Of a stretch of 64,000 nt of DNA, positions 45,381-54,128 are shown piece after piece (position 1 is the stretch's first letter; each line of letters starts with the position of its first letter). The notes below the pieces were generated by a model. That model saw only the letters and a program-made list of their open reading frames with translations. It made no database searches and was not told the DNA's origin. This DNA is from Fragum whitleyi (taxonomy: Eukaryota; Mollusca; Bivalvia; Cardiida; Cardiidae): assembly GCA_948146395.1 (NCBI GenBank), contig OX411544.1, positions 36,538,457-36,602,456 of the forward strand. Reading direction: 5' to 3'. The position numbers and the translations under genes are program-made.

Positions 45381-45672
45381 TCATTTTAAATATAGACTTT
45401 CCTCAAATTTAGAGTTTGAATAAATGTATTAACACGAAAGATATTATTAATAAGTTGTTATTTGTAAAAACTTATCAATATTGCATTTTATACTAATACA
45501 TTTGTTGCAGTATTACAATACAACTTTGTAAAGCCTTATTCTCCAGATGAAATTTGAGAAAATTCTCAATTGAGCATGTGAAATCTTTTATAATTCTGAG
45601 CCTCGTCGGCTTAACAAGCTTTGGGTCAGATTACCGAAAGAACTAGAAATATCGAAGCTGATCAGTTTTAAA

Positions 45673-45937
45673 AATATGTGACGCGTCACGCGAAATGGTA
45701 CCATCTGGGAAGTGCGTAAAGTGTAGACCCTTGCTAGACAGCGCGGATTGCGCAGACTGACTAGGGTCGAAACTTTTCGCACTTTACTAATTTTCTGAAT
45801 CTGGAATAATCAATCTACCTTCCCGTGAAAGAGTTTTTGAAATGCGACCCCTGGTTGTCCTGTACTAGAACCAATCTCTTTTTCAAATCTTTATTTTACG
45901 AACTTCCGAGATAATCTTCTTGCTTGACGGGACATGT
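45673..45937. mobile_element. M3 MITE just upstream of the C1q gene
   Basis: Left ATATGTGACGCGTCACGCGA then GGTACCATCTGGGAAGTGCG; right GAACTTCCGAGATAATCTTC then CTTGACGGGACATGT. The inner hairpin GACAGCGCGGATTGCGCAGA lies next to CTGACTAGGGTCG. The element ends about 146 bp before the C1q start codon, so it lies in or beside the promoter or 5' UTR. Confidence 0.83.
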
Positions 45938-46083
45938 AATCATGTAACATACATACAAAAGACGTTACAGATATGTTGAAGGAAAGCTCGACCAAGTCTG
46001 CAATTTAGGTCATCAGTGCGCGATAAGGCAGGCTTCAAAAAAGGAAAACCGTTCTTGTAAATTGCAGTAGGAATTCGGCCGAA
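45938..46083 (+). promoter_or_regulatory. Putative promoter/5' UTR of the C1q gene
   Basis: The stretch between the M3 element and the start codon. I see no clear TATA box. The ATG context GCCGAAATGG has A at -3 and G at +4, favourable for initiation. A non-coding first exon further upstream cannot be excluded. Confidence 0.4.
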
Positions 46084-46600
46084 ATGGCGTACTTAACTGC
46101 AACATTATTATGTGTTCTTTCAACGGCATACTGTTATCAATTTCTAACGAACCGAGAGAAGGAAGTTTCTATTGATGATATGACGACAAAGGCTCTTCTG
46201 AGTAGAATTCAGAGATTGGAGGAACTCGTTTCATCTCATCCTGTAGAATTAGAAGGTGTAAAACATGAACTCATGAATGAAATAGAGAGACAGAGCATGG
46301 AACATGCCAAAGAGATTTCCGCTCTTAAAAGGAATTTTCAGGATAAATTAACCAAGATGCAAAAGGATTTCGATTTGAAACTTTCTGATATGAAGAATAA
46401 ACAAAAGGACGACTTTTCGGACATGAAAGATATCTTCGATAATAAAGCAATGGGGAATGCATCAATGGCCCAGGAAGCTCGGAATGACACTCAACTAGAA
46501 TCCGACAGCAGAGAGTTAAAGTTAAAAGTTTCTAAACCACAAACACCCTATGTACCTAATGGTATTGTTCCTAATGCCTCCGTCGATGGTATGAACAAAG
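46084..46600 (+). CDS. C1q-domain protein, exon 1: signal peptide and coiled coil
   Basis: First coding exon of a secreted C1q-domain protein. Such proteins are soluble, oligomer-forming lectin-like recognition molecules in invertebrate immunity (family knowledge). Residues 1-17 (MAYLTATLLCVLSTAYC) form a signal peptide. Residues about 35-121 are charged heptad-like sequence (RIQRLEELVSS..., EISALKRNFQDKLTKMQKD), a coiled coil expected to drive trimerisation in place of a collagen stalk. N-glycosylation sequons lie at N125 (NAS), N134 (NDT) and N164 (NAS). The frame stays open to a TAA at 46612, but AAAG|GTAATT gives a phase-1 donor after residue 172. Joined to 49199 the codon becomes Gly, giving a predicted protein of 322 residues. 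Confidence 0.82.
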
Positions 46601-47651
46601 GTAATTACATGTAAACCTTTTTTGGACCTTAACGTTATTTAACTAGAAGACAATTCAGTCGTCTCGCATCCCTTCGTGAGGGTGAAAACTCAAATTCATG
46701 AGAAGGTTCGAGCTTGCCTTCCGACATTTATTGTTTTGCATGGAAATTAACTTACAGAGCATATTTGTTATTTCCACTTATCGTAATGAATCCCTTTATG
46801 TCTTCTCAATGTGTTGTTTAGACGAGTCAGGTAACTTGTTTTCACATTTTTTTTGTATGCAACACTTAATTAGTTTTAGGGTGTAAATGACGGAAATTTA
46901 ATGACCAGAAAATAATTTTGATACTTAGAAACAATAAAAAAAAAACAAAAACAAATGAAAGTACTTCAAAAATTATCATCGTGAGTAATTCAACAAATTA
47001 TTTACCTTTATACCGAAAGATATTGGCGATAGTCCACCGAAGCATCATAACTATACATTTTTCCAGCTGAAGTTTCAATGTTACGGTCGGTCATCGATAG
47101 TATTCGGAACAAAAACATGGTTAAGGAAAAATGCCTTGATTTTCCCGCTGAACCTTAAATTCTATTAACTGTTGAAGAAAACTTTATGATAAATTCAAGA
47201 AAAAATATCATTCAATTTTTCTTAACTTCTTTTTTGTTAACTGATGTCCTTTCAGGGAATACCCTTACAATTGAATAATTTGAGGTACCGAGGAAGCTAG
47301 CCTTAAAGAAACCATTGTGAGAAAAGAAGGAATTGATTGCAACCTCGCCTATCTTCTGACTGATAAAACGTCTACAATCTTGTCATTAAGCATCGATAGA
47401 TACGAAAATGCATGTAAAGTAAAGAAGAAAGAATATGCATGCTATAGTACCTCTCATTAAAATTCCAAAATCTAAACTTTTGTCATTTCAATGACAAATG
47501 TACAGAGAACAGACACCACTAACATCGACTTTTGTGGATTTTTCTTTTTTCAACGCTGATAATTTGACATATTAGAATAGCCAGATTTAAAAAATCGTTT
47601 TAAATAAGAGCTTGATATTTATTAAAACTATTTCTCGATGAGTTTTTAACA
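46601..47651 (+). other. Intron 1, first part
   Basis: Starts with donor GTAATT. AT-rich and without coding potential. GTGAGAAAAGAAGGAATTGA near 47318 resembles the arm of the M7 hairpins at 54075 and 57208. The full intron would be 46601-49198 (2598 bp). Confidence 0.6.
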
Positions 47652-47653
47652 TA

Positions 47654-48593
47654 CGAGGGTTGATCCAAAAGTTCGTAAAATGGGGTTATAAAGCTACAGA
47701 TAAATTAACTTTCAAAGTAAAAATTATACATTCTTTTAATTCATCATCTGTGTAATAAACGTGGAAATTTTGAAATGTTTACGTTCAATAGCGGCTGTAA
47801 AGTGCACAAATCAAGACAGAGACCTCCACGAAGGCGGGGGAGCAAGAACGTCAGATGCGACGTCATTACCAACTCTCTTCTTCATAGTCTCCGACAACTG
47901 TTATGCCTTTCTGTGTCTGATACATCAACTTGCAAAAATCATCTACATGTCATTTTGAATCAAATTTGTTCACAATTTCTATAGAAGCATGGTATTTCTT
48001 GTTAAGTGGAGACCCATATGCAGGACCTTTCTTTTGGGAAAATAATGAGAACCAATTGTGACAAGTTCGTTCGTTGAAACTCTATTAGACCTTTCTAATT
48101 GCTCCTATGAAGCCTGTCCCTCTTTAAATATCCGGGCTAGCTTAAGGAAAAGTTCTCTTCTGCATTTTTTTCATTTTTCTGAATAATGTGATCATATTTT
48201 GGTGTTGCCCAACGTCGTCTTGTCATTTTTCTCTCGAATATTCTGTATTATTAAAATGTGTCTGTGTCCGTAAAAAAGTCTCACAACAAGCTTTAAAGTA
48301 TGACAAATAATTGTCTATTTTCGTCTAGTTTATTTTAGCCAAGGGGTGTAGAAAAAATTCAGAAAAGTCGATTTGTTAAACAAATGTTATATATCTTCTC
48401 ACGCTCCCCCGCGTAAGCATACATATAATAATATGGTAACCGTATTCTTAGGCCGCAAAAGATAATTCTGCAAAAATAATAATATTAATGCTCTCCGTAT
48501 TTACGAAACCGCACATTCACTTAAATATATACTGAACAAGCTAGAAATGAGAAAATTATTAGCCCGTTTTACGAACTTCTGGGTCATCCCTCG
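47654..48593. mobile_element. Mariner-like non-autonomous element in intron 1
   Basis: TA|CGAGGGTTGATCCAAAAGTT... at the left (continuing CGTAAAATGGG) is mirrored by CCCGTTTTACGAACTTCTGG...CATCCCTCG|TA at the right. The inverted repeats are about 30 bp with few mismatches and TA flanks, the hallmark of Tc1/mariner insertion. The interior (940 bp) has stops in all frames and I see no D,D(34/35)D/E transposase block. Confidence 0.82.
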
Positions 48594-48595
48594 TA

Positions 48596-49032
48596 GGTAC
48601 TACATATTTTGAAGGCAAAGTATGCAAAGGCAAATCCCGAGAAAATTTGTCGGTCTCATGTGTGTGTTCGAGCTATCACGAGACCACTGTTTTCCCATTC
48701 ACCATTATTTTTCAATAACATTGATTATGACAATAGTTATTATAATTATCTTTAAAAAGAAGTTTAAAATAAGTCAGAGGTCAGAATGTGAGCCAACTTT
48801 ATAAATTAAATAATTAAAGAGGAAAAACAATGAGAAACAATGTCTTGCAAATTGAATAAAAAAAAGTCGATAATTGTCGATGCTGTACTAAGCACTTTCG
48901 CTAAACGAAAGAGCAAATATCTACATCCACTTTCGGTGTGACTTGATCTCAAACTGACCCTATTCTGCAAGGCTACGAATGCTATAAGAAGTATAAAAGG
49001 ATGGGGATTTAAGAAAAAAGGCCTATTTTGAT
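48596..49032 (+). other. Intron 1, second part
   Basis: AT-rich and gene-less. Nothing recognised between the mariner-like element and the foldback next to the acceptor. Confidence 0.5.
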
Positions 49033-49194
49033 GAAAAAATGGCAATATGTCTATGTACTATGTTCTTACTACGCAAGTGCACTTGCAAAGCGGGATATAA
49101 TTGGCAAACTATTTTCAAGGTTTTTTTCATCCTGACCACAGGACAGGTTTTGATAGTGTTGTTTTTAGTACATAGACATATAACCATTTTTTCC
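49033..49194. mobile_element. M4-type foldback overlapping the exon 2 splice acceptor tract
   Basis: The outer arms GAAAAAATGGCAATATGTCT (49033) and AGACATATAACCATTTTTTC (to about 49193) pair over about 33 bp. Inside is a degraded M4 core (CGCAAGTGCACTTGCAAAGCG, then CATCCTGACCACAGGAC). The right arm supplies the CATTTTTTCC pyrimidine tract directly before the acceptor AG at 49197-49198. Confidence 0.75.
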
Positions 49195-49198
49195 ATAG

Positions 49199-49650
49199 GT
49201 TTTCTAAGATCAGATCGCCAAGAAAGAAGAAACACTGTCGCATTCTTTGCAACACTGTCTAAGAGTATTGAACATTTTGGGACAAACAAGAATATCCTGT
49301 TCGACAATGTTATAACAAACATTGGAAATGCCTACGACTTTCATTCGGGAACATTTAGAGCCCCCGTTAGCGGAACATACACGTTTTCTGCTACTGTAAC
49401 TACTTATGGCAAACATTCTAGTCATTATGGATTTGTGCACAACAATCAAAGACTGACCACGATGTGGGTGAATGGACAAGAAAATATCAGTGACAAAAGT
49501 AGCAATAAAATCGTTCTTTATCTCAACCAAGGCGGCGATGTTAGTATCCAACATTACGACACAGACAAGACTATTTTAGGTTATGGCCATAGTTTGATGT
49601 CTGGATTTCTTATGGCAGAAGATGAAACAGGTGTCATGATCGGAAAATGA
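49199..49650 (+). CDS. C1q-domain protein, terminal exon 2 (C1q domain)
   Basis: Acceptor TTTTTTCCATAG|GT; the first two bases complete a phase-1 codon (Gly) from exon 1. A short linker FLRSDRQERRN is followed by one C1q domain: VAFFATLSKSIEHFG, then the conserved FDNVITNIGNAY, GTFRAPVSGTYTFSA, HYGFVHNN, and the C-terminal SLMSGFLMAEDE. About 138 residues, normal for the domain. It ends LMAEDETGVMIGK and stop TGA, with AATAAA 46 bp downstream. By hand count about 65% identical (90 of 138) to the C1q domain at 51393. The terminal exon carries the whole domain, usual in molluscan C1q genes. Confidence 0.9.
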
Positions 49651-49695
49651 TTGTATTGTAAATTTTTGAAACGACTTTCTTCAACTGACTTTTTG

Positions 49696-49701
49696 AATAA
49701 A
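49696..49701 (+). promoter_or_regulatory. Poly(A) signal after C1q exon 2
   Basis: AATAAA 46 bp after the stop codon. Its presence shows this exon can end a transcript. Confidence 0.65.
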
Positions 49702-50442
49702 AACATAAAAAGATATGTATTCGCTATTGTCTAAGTAATGATATAATCCGAGTTTAAAATATAAATCTTTGATGGTGCAGAGATTTACTAAAACTGATAA
49801 CCACTTGTGCAGGATTATAAGAAGAAGTCTCTGTAGGCAACTATTTCTTTTTTTAAGGAACCCAGGGGAGAGTTGAACTTTGTAGAATTATTTTTACCTC
49901 ACTATGAACCCTGTATTGACCTGATATCGCATGCCTGATAACATAAAACGATATCTGACAGTTTATTTTTAGAAACAATTGGCATACACGATCGCCTTTA
50001 TTTCTTAGAATTTTAAGGGCTTATTATAACTATGCGCTGAAAATGATTACATGATAGAATGAATAACATGTAATCGTCTTAAAATATCAATGTTATCTGG
50101 TCTCGTATGAAGAGTATGGTGTCTCGTATGAAGGGTAAGTTATTTTGCAAACAAATTGAAAATATCAATTATTTCAAGAAATTTTAAATGGTATCAGGTA
50201 TCTTACAAAAATGAAATTTGCAGTCTATTTTAAAGACTTTTTTTTAAATTTTACGCATGAAATAACTAACATAAACATGTAAATACAATGCTCGCTTTAA
50301 GAATTCCAAATACATGTTTAAGATTCACAAATAATCGTGGCTTTCAAAACAGTCTCTATAGGTCAGTGAGGAAATCGCTGAACTCATTTTCCGATGGTTT
50401 TAAGTTCGGTTCAAATTCGCGGTGGGATAGAGATGTTGCCTA
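49702..50442. other. Gene-less stretch between C1q exons
   Basis: AT-rich. A short direct repeat lies at 50099-50130 (TCTCGTATGAAG twice). No alternative signal-peptide exon for the downstream C1q exon was found here on the + strand. Confidence 0.5.
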
Positions 50443-51146
50443 CCGAAGCGTGTATGTACCCCCCTAGTGAAGACATATACTAGTCTCAAAAGACGTATTC
50501 AAACTAGCAAAGTGTCAAAATTACGATGACAAGTCCATATATACCTCGATATGTTTACCAAATATGTGTATTCTTGACGGCATAAGGATGTAAAACTTGC
50601 CTAAATGAACATATACATCAATACATGGATGTCGACATCTTTGGACCTCTTGTCACTTGTTGAATTTCAGACGACTTTTTTTTCTTTCTGTGAAAATTTT
50701 GACATCCATGGTATTCGTAAAGAATACATGAGTTCATTTTGGGCAAGTTTTCTAGATGTGGTATAGCAGAAAGACACAAACTTACGATGTCAAGTCGATG
50801 TATATCTCGACATGTGGACCAAAATTTACATTTTCTGGACGACATCAGAATGTAAGACTTACTTAAATGAACATATTAATCCATTTCCAAGAACAAGGAT
50901 GTCGACATCGACAGTTTTGTAACTTGTCGTTAAAATTCAGGCGACTTCTTTTACTTTCTGTCTTAAATACGACATAAAAATGTCGACATCCATGTTATTC
51001 GTAAAAGATGCACGAGTTCATTTGAGCAAGTCTTCTATTTGTAGGTTAGCAAAAAGACACAAATTTGGTATCGTAATTTTCACAACTTGTAGAGTGCTTT
51101 AGAGACCAGTTTATGTCCTCACTAGGGGGGTACATACAGGCTTCCG
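50443..51146. mobile_element. Small foldback element with two tandem units, between C1q exons
   Basis: CCGAAGCGTGTATGTACCCC (left) is mirrored by GGGGTACATACAGGCTTCCG (right); imperfect pairing continues for about 90 bp (ACATATACTAGTCTC with GAGACCAGTTTATGT). Inside, a unit of about 270-290 bp occurs twice: ATTCGTAAA..AT.CA.GAGTTCATTT with a trailing AGACACAAA at about 50711 and 50998; CTCGA.ATGT..ACCAAA at about 50547 and 50806. No coding capacity. Confidence 0.82.
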
Positions 51147-51392
51147 TACATACAAGCTTCCGTTGGTTGGCGCGTTATGAAAATTGATAGATATCCAAAT
51201 ATTGCTGCACAGTAAGAATGTGAATGTTGTAGATAGAACAGCTCTGTGCATTATTTCTCAAAGAAGGCATTTGGCGACATATTGAGCTACAGGTAGTTAT
51301 TTCTAAGTCTATTAGGTAACACTATTTCTTAGCTGAAAGATGGGCTTTTTATTGTCATTTAATGATCTTTTAAGGTAATTTAATGTGCATAG
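51147..51392 (+). other. Sequence preceding C1q exon 3
   Basis: Intron-like, AT-rich. The stretch before the acceptor at 51391-51392 (AATTTAATGTGCATAG) has only a weak pyrimidine tract. Confidence 0.45.
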
Positions 51393-51937
51393 GCAGGGGT
51401 TCTAAGCGACGAGGACGAGCAATGCAGGACAATCTCGATCCTCTTGTTAAAAAAGATATTAATGAAGAACTATCCTCTTTCATTCCAGTTACTTCGAGAA
51501 ATCGACGCCAACAAAATTCGAATGTGGTTGCATTCTTTGCAACATTAAGCAACCACATTCATCATTTAGGGGCTAACCAGGATATTGCTTTCGACAACGT
51601 TATAACAAACATCGGAAATGCGTATAACCCATTACATGGAATATTTAGAGCCCCAGTCAGCGGAGTTTACCAGTTTTCGGCCACGGTCACTACGTATGGT
51701 CGAGACACAAGCCACTATGGATTTGTGCAAAACAATCGTAGGCTTACAAGGATGTGGGTGAATGGAGCAGACAATGAAGGAGACCATACTACTCACACAA
51801 TAGTTCTTCATCTCAACCAGGGCGACAATGTCAGTGTACAACATTATGATACTGATAAGTCAATAATTGGCACTGATGAAAGTTTGATATCTGGCTTTCT
51901 TATCGCTTCAGATAATTCAAATATCATCATTGGATAA
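51393..51937 (+). CDS. C1q-domain protein, second terminal exon (C1q domain)
   Basis: A second complete C1q domain: VAFFATLSNHIHHLG, FDNVITNIGNAY, GIFRAPVSGVYQFSA, HYGFVQNN and SLISGFLIASDN, with a stop after NIIIG. The linker is longer and basic (GSKRRGRAMQDN...VTSRNRRQQNS). TGCATAG|GC gives an acceptor in the phase needed for exon 1, so joining yields a predicted 353-residue protein. A CAG acceptor 4 bp downstream would be out of phase. An ATG at 51383 could also open the frame but lacks a signal peptide, unlikely for a secreted family. Either an alternative last exon or the remains of a tandem gene. Confidence 0.8.
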
Positions 51938-51943
51938 AAACTG

Positions 51944-51949
51944 AATAAA
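51944..51949 (+). promoter_or_regulatory. Poly(A) signal after C1q exon 3
   Basis: AATAAA 7 bp after the stop codon, implying a very short 3' UTR if used. Confidence 0.55.
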
Positions 51950-52015
51950 AATAATTACTGAATTCTTCTGACGGTTCCTTATTTATATTAATCCTTTAAA
52001 ATTTCAGAGTTTCTG

Positions 52016-52640
52016 GGAAATAAGAGGATCACACTGGCCCTAAATTGCTCACCTAAGTTAACTGTCTTAAGATCTGACCTCTTAACCAAGTTTTTAACCA
52101 CACATGACCTAATTTCTAACTTGGCCTAGATTTCATCAAGACAATAATTCTGACCAATTTTCAGGTATATCAAGCAAAACATATTACATCTAGAGTGTCT
52201 ACATTTATTTTAAAATTTGACCCCATGACCTCATTTTGGCCTACTAGACCAAATTCAGAACTTGACCTAGATTTCATTCAGACAATCATTCTGACCAATT
52301 TTAAGGTAGATTGCGCAAAGTTTGGTTTCTAGAGTGTCTACAAGGTTTTTCTAAAATTTGACCCAATGACCTTATTTTCTACCCTTCTTGACCCAATTTT
52401 GAACTTGAATATGGTTTCATCAAGACAACCGTACAAATGTGGCATCTAGAGTGTCTACATGGTTTAAATAGAATTTGAACCATTGACCTCATTTTTGACC
52501 ACATTTCAATCTTGACCTATATTTTATCAAGACATCATTACGATCAATTATCAGATTAATAGGACAAAAAATGTGGCTTCTAGAGTGTCTACAAGGTAAT
52601 TCTAATATGTGACCCCGTGATCTTAAAGAATGAATGCGTG
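52016..52640 (-). mobile_element. Tandem-repeat element sharing the 42277 terminal module
   Basis: The left edge AGAGGATCACACTGGCCCTA then AATTGCTCACCT is the mirror of the 3' module at 43404-43440. The body holds about four to five units of roughly 125-135 bp with GACCTAGATTTCAT.AAGACA, ATTCTGACCAATTTT and CTAGAGTGTCTACA (near 52193, 52323, 52447, 52578). The unit sequence differs from that of 42277. It begins about 80 bp after the last C1q exon. Confidence 0.75.
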
Positions 52641-53436
52641 CGTTGCTGATTTAAGAAAATGGTGACGTATTGAGAGATGAAAAAGACGCATGACAGAAGT
52701 TCAAAATCGTAATTGGTGTCTATTTATGCAGGGAGTGATGCACATTATTTTGGGTAAAAATGGAATTCGGAAGGAAGCAAGGTATGTAAACAACGCGCAG
52801 GACATTGAAGAACCTGATGTCCGTTTGCTATGCAATATTCATCTAATCATTCAAAGAAAAATTGGAATTTAATTTTACATTTATGTTTTCAAATCATTTA
52901 CCTATCTTTTTTACACACACACTAGTGCAAAAGAGCAAAGGTAACGTTTGTTTTAAGTTATGCAAGCTTTTTATACTAAAAAATATCATTTTACATGGCC
53001 TTCAAAAAATGATTTTAATTCGTTCTTATTCTCTATCTCTCAACAAAGGTTGAAAACTTTGTTTTCCCAATCTAACATTAAGGTTGTATGTCGGGTATTC
53101 TGTCGTTAATTCGTACAAGGAAGTGCTAAAAACTTTGAATCATCCAAAGAAATAAATTGCGATTTCGTGATATTAGAATTTACCGATGCTTAATGTCGTA
53201 CAGCGAGTATCCTTAATGTGACGTAAACTATGGTTTGGCTGAGTATCCTTAATGTGACGTAAAATATGGTTTGGCTATGTGTTATTTCCTTCTAATCCAT
53301 GGACATACTGTATAATGATACAATGGAAGTCAATACAGGACGTTCACTGCATGTAATGGTCGACTGCTGCCGATTACGTCTCGACACTTTTGCCTAATAA
53401 ACGCCCCTTTGTCGTTTTCAATGTGTATGTTTGTTT
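52641..53436. other. Gene-less stretch with a 38-bp tandem duplication
   Basis: GAGTATCCTTAATGTGACGT and following AAA.TATGGTTTGGCT occur twice back to back at about 53205-53277. The 60-codon frame at 52690-52872 has no family signature. Confidence 0.5.
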
Positions 53437-53686
53437 GAATGGGGTTTTACGCTGCTTTTAACTTTATTTCAGTCATATCGTGGCGGCTGGAGCACGTAAT
53501 AATGGACACCCGTACTACCACCACATCCTTTCCTAGCCTCCAGCTGCTATCCCACATAGGTCTACGAATATCAAACTATTGGTGGTAGAAAAGTAGTCGG
53601 GAAGGATGAGTGCCGCCCCCGGGAATCGAACCAGGGACCTCTAGATTGAAAGTCTGACGCGCTACCAACTGCACTTTGACGGCGGC
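53437..53686 (-). mobile_element. SINE-C copy, full length
   Basis: The minus-strand head GCCGCCGTCAAAGTGCAGTT has box B GGTTCGATTCCCGGGGGCGG. The body has CCTATGTGGGATAGCAGCTG, GGAGGCTAGGAAAGGATGTG, GTGCTCCAGCCGCCACG and the distal AAAGCAGCGTAAAACCCC. Confidence 0.87.
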
Positions 53687-54074
53687 CTTTTTCGATTTCA
53701 AACTTTCGATAGGTAGTTTGAATTCGAAATTCTTTAAATCTTTTCATTAAAAACCTTTATTGCCTAGGATTTAACAAAAACAGGGTTGCTACACTTGACC
53801 CATTAATGCGCTGATCCGTTTAAGACAGTTCGCAATTTCCAAAGAATCATACAAAATTGAATTACGCAAGTTGACGTTATTGAAATTCGCTTAAGAGGCA
53901 TCATTCCAGACTTCAATGAAAAATGCCAACTGATGCGTATAAGGTCAAAATGGAAGAATTAATCACTTGAAATGCCAAAACAAGGTTACCATTGCAAATG
54001 GTCTTGGAATGGTTTAACCCCTTGCTGTTTAATCCCTGCTTTTTACGTACCTGTCATTTTATGATTGAGAAAAC
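53687..54074. other. Gene-less stretch
   Basis: Nothing recognised. Confidence 0.4.
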
Positions 54075-54128
54075 ATTGTGAAAAAAAGAAGAAATTGCTT
54101 CTGACAAGCAATTTCTTCTTTTTCCACG
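54075..54128. repeat. M7 hairpin, copy 1
   Basis: GTGAAAAAAAGAAGAAATTG pairs with CAATTTCTTCTTTTTCCAC around CTTCTGACAAG. The same arms occur at 57208-57253, diverged at 58546-58612. Confidence 0.8.

Noticed and set aside
49039..49198. N-terminal extension of the C1q frame before the splice acceptor
   Set aside because: It would translate a foldback repeat and the pyrimidine tract. The phase-matched acceptor at 49197-49198 and exon 1 explain the gene better.
49210..49554. 114-codon minus-strand frame opposite the C1q exon
   Set aside because: A shadow of the conserved C1q coding strand.
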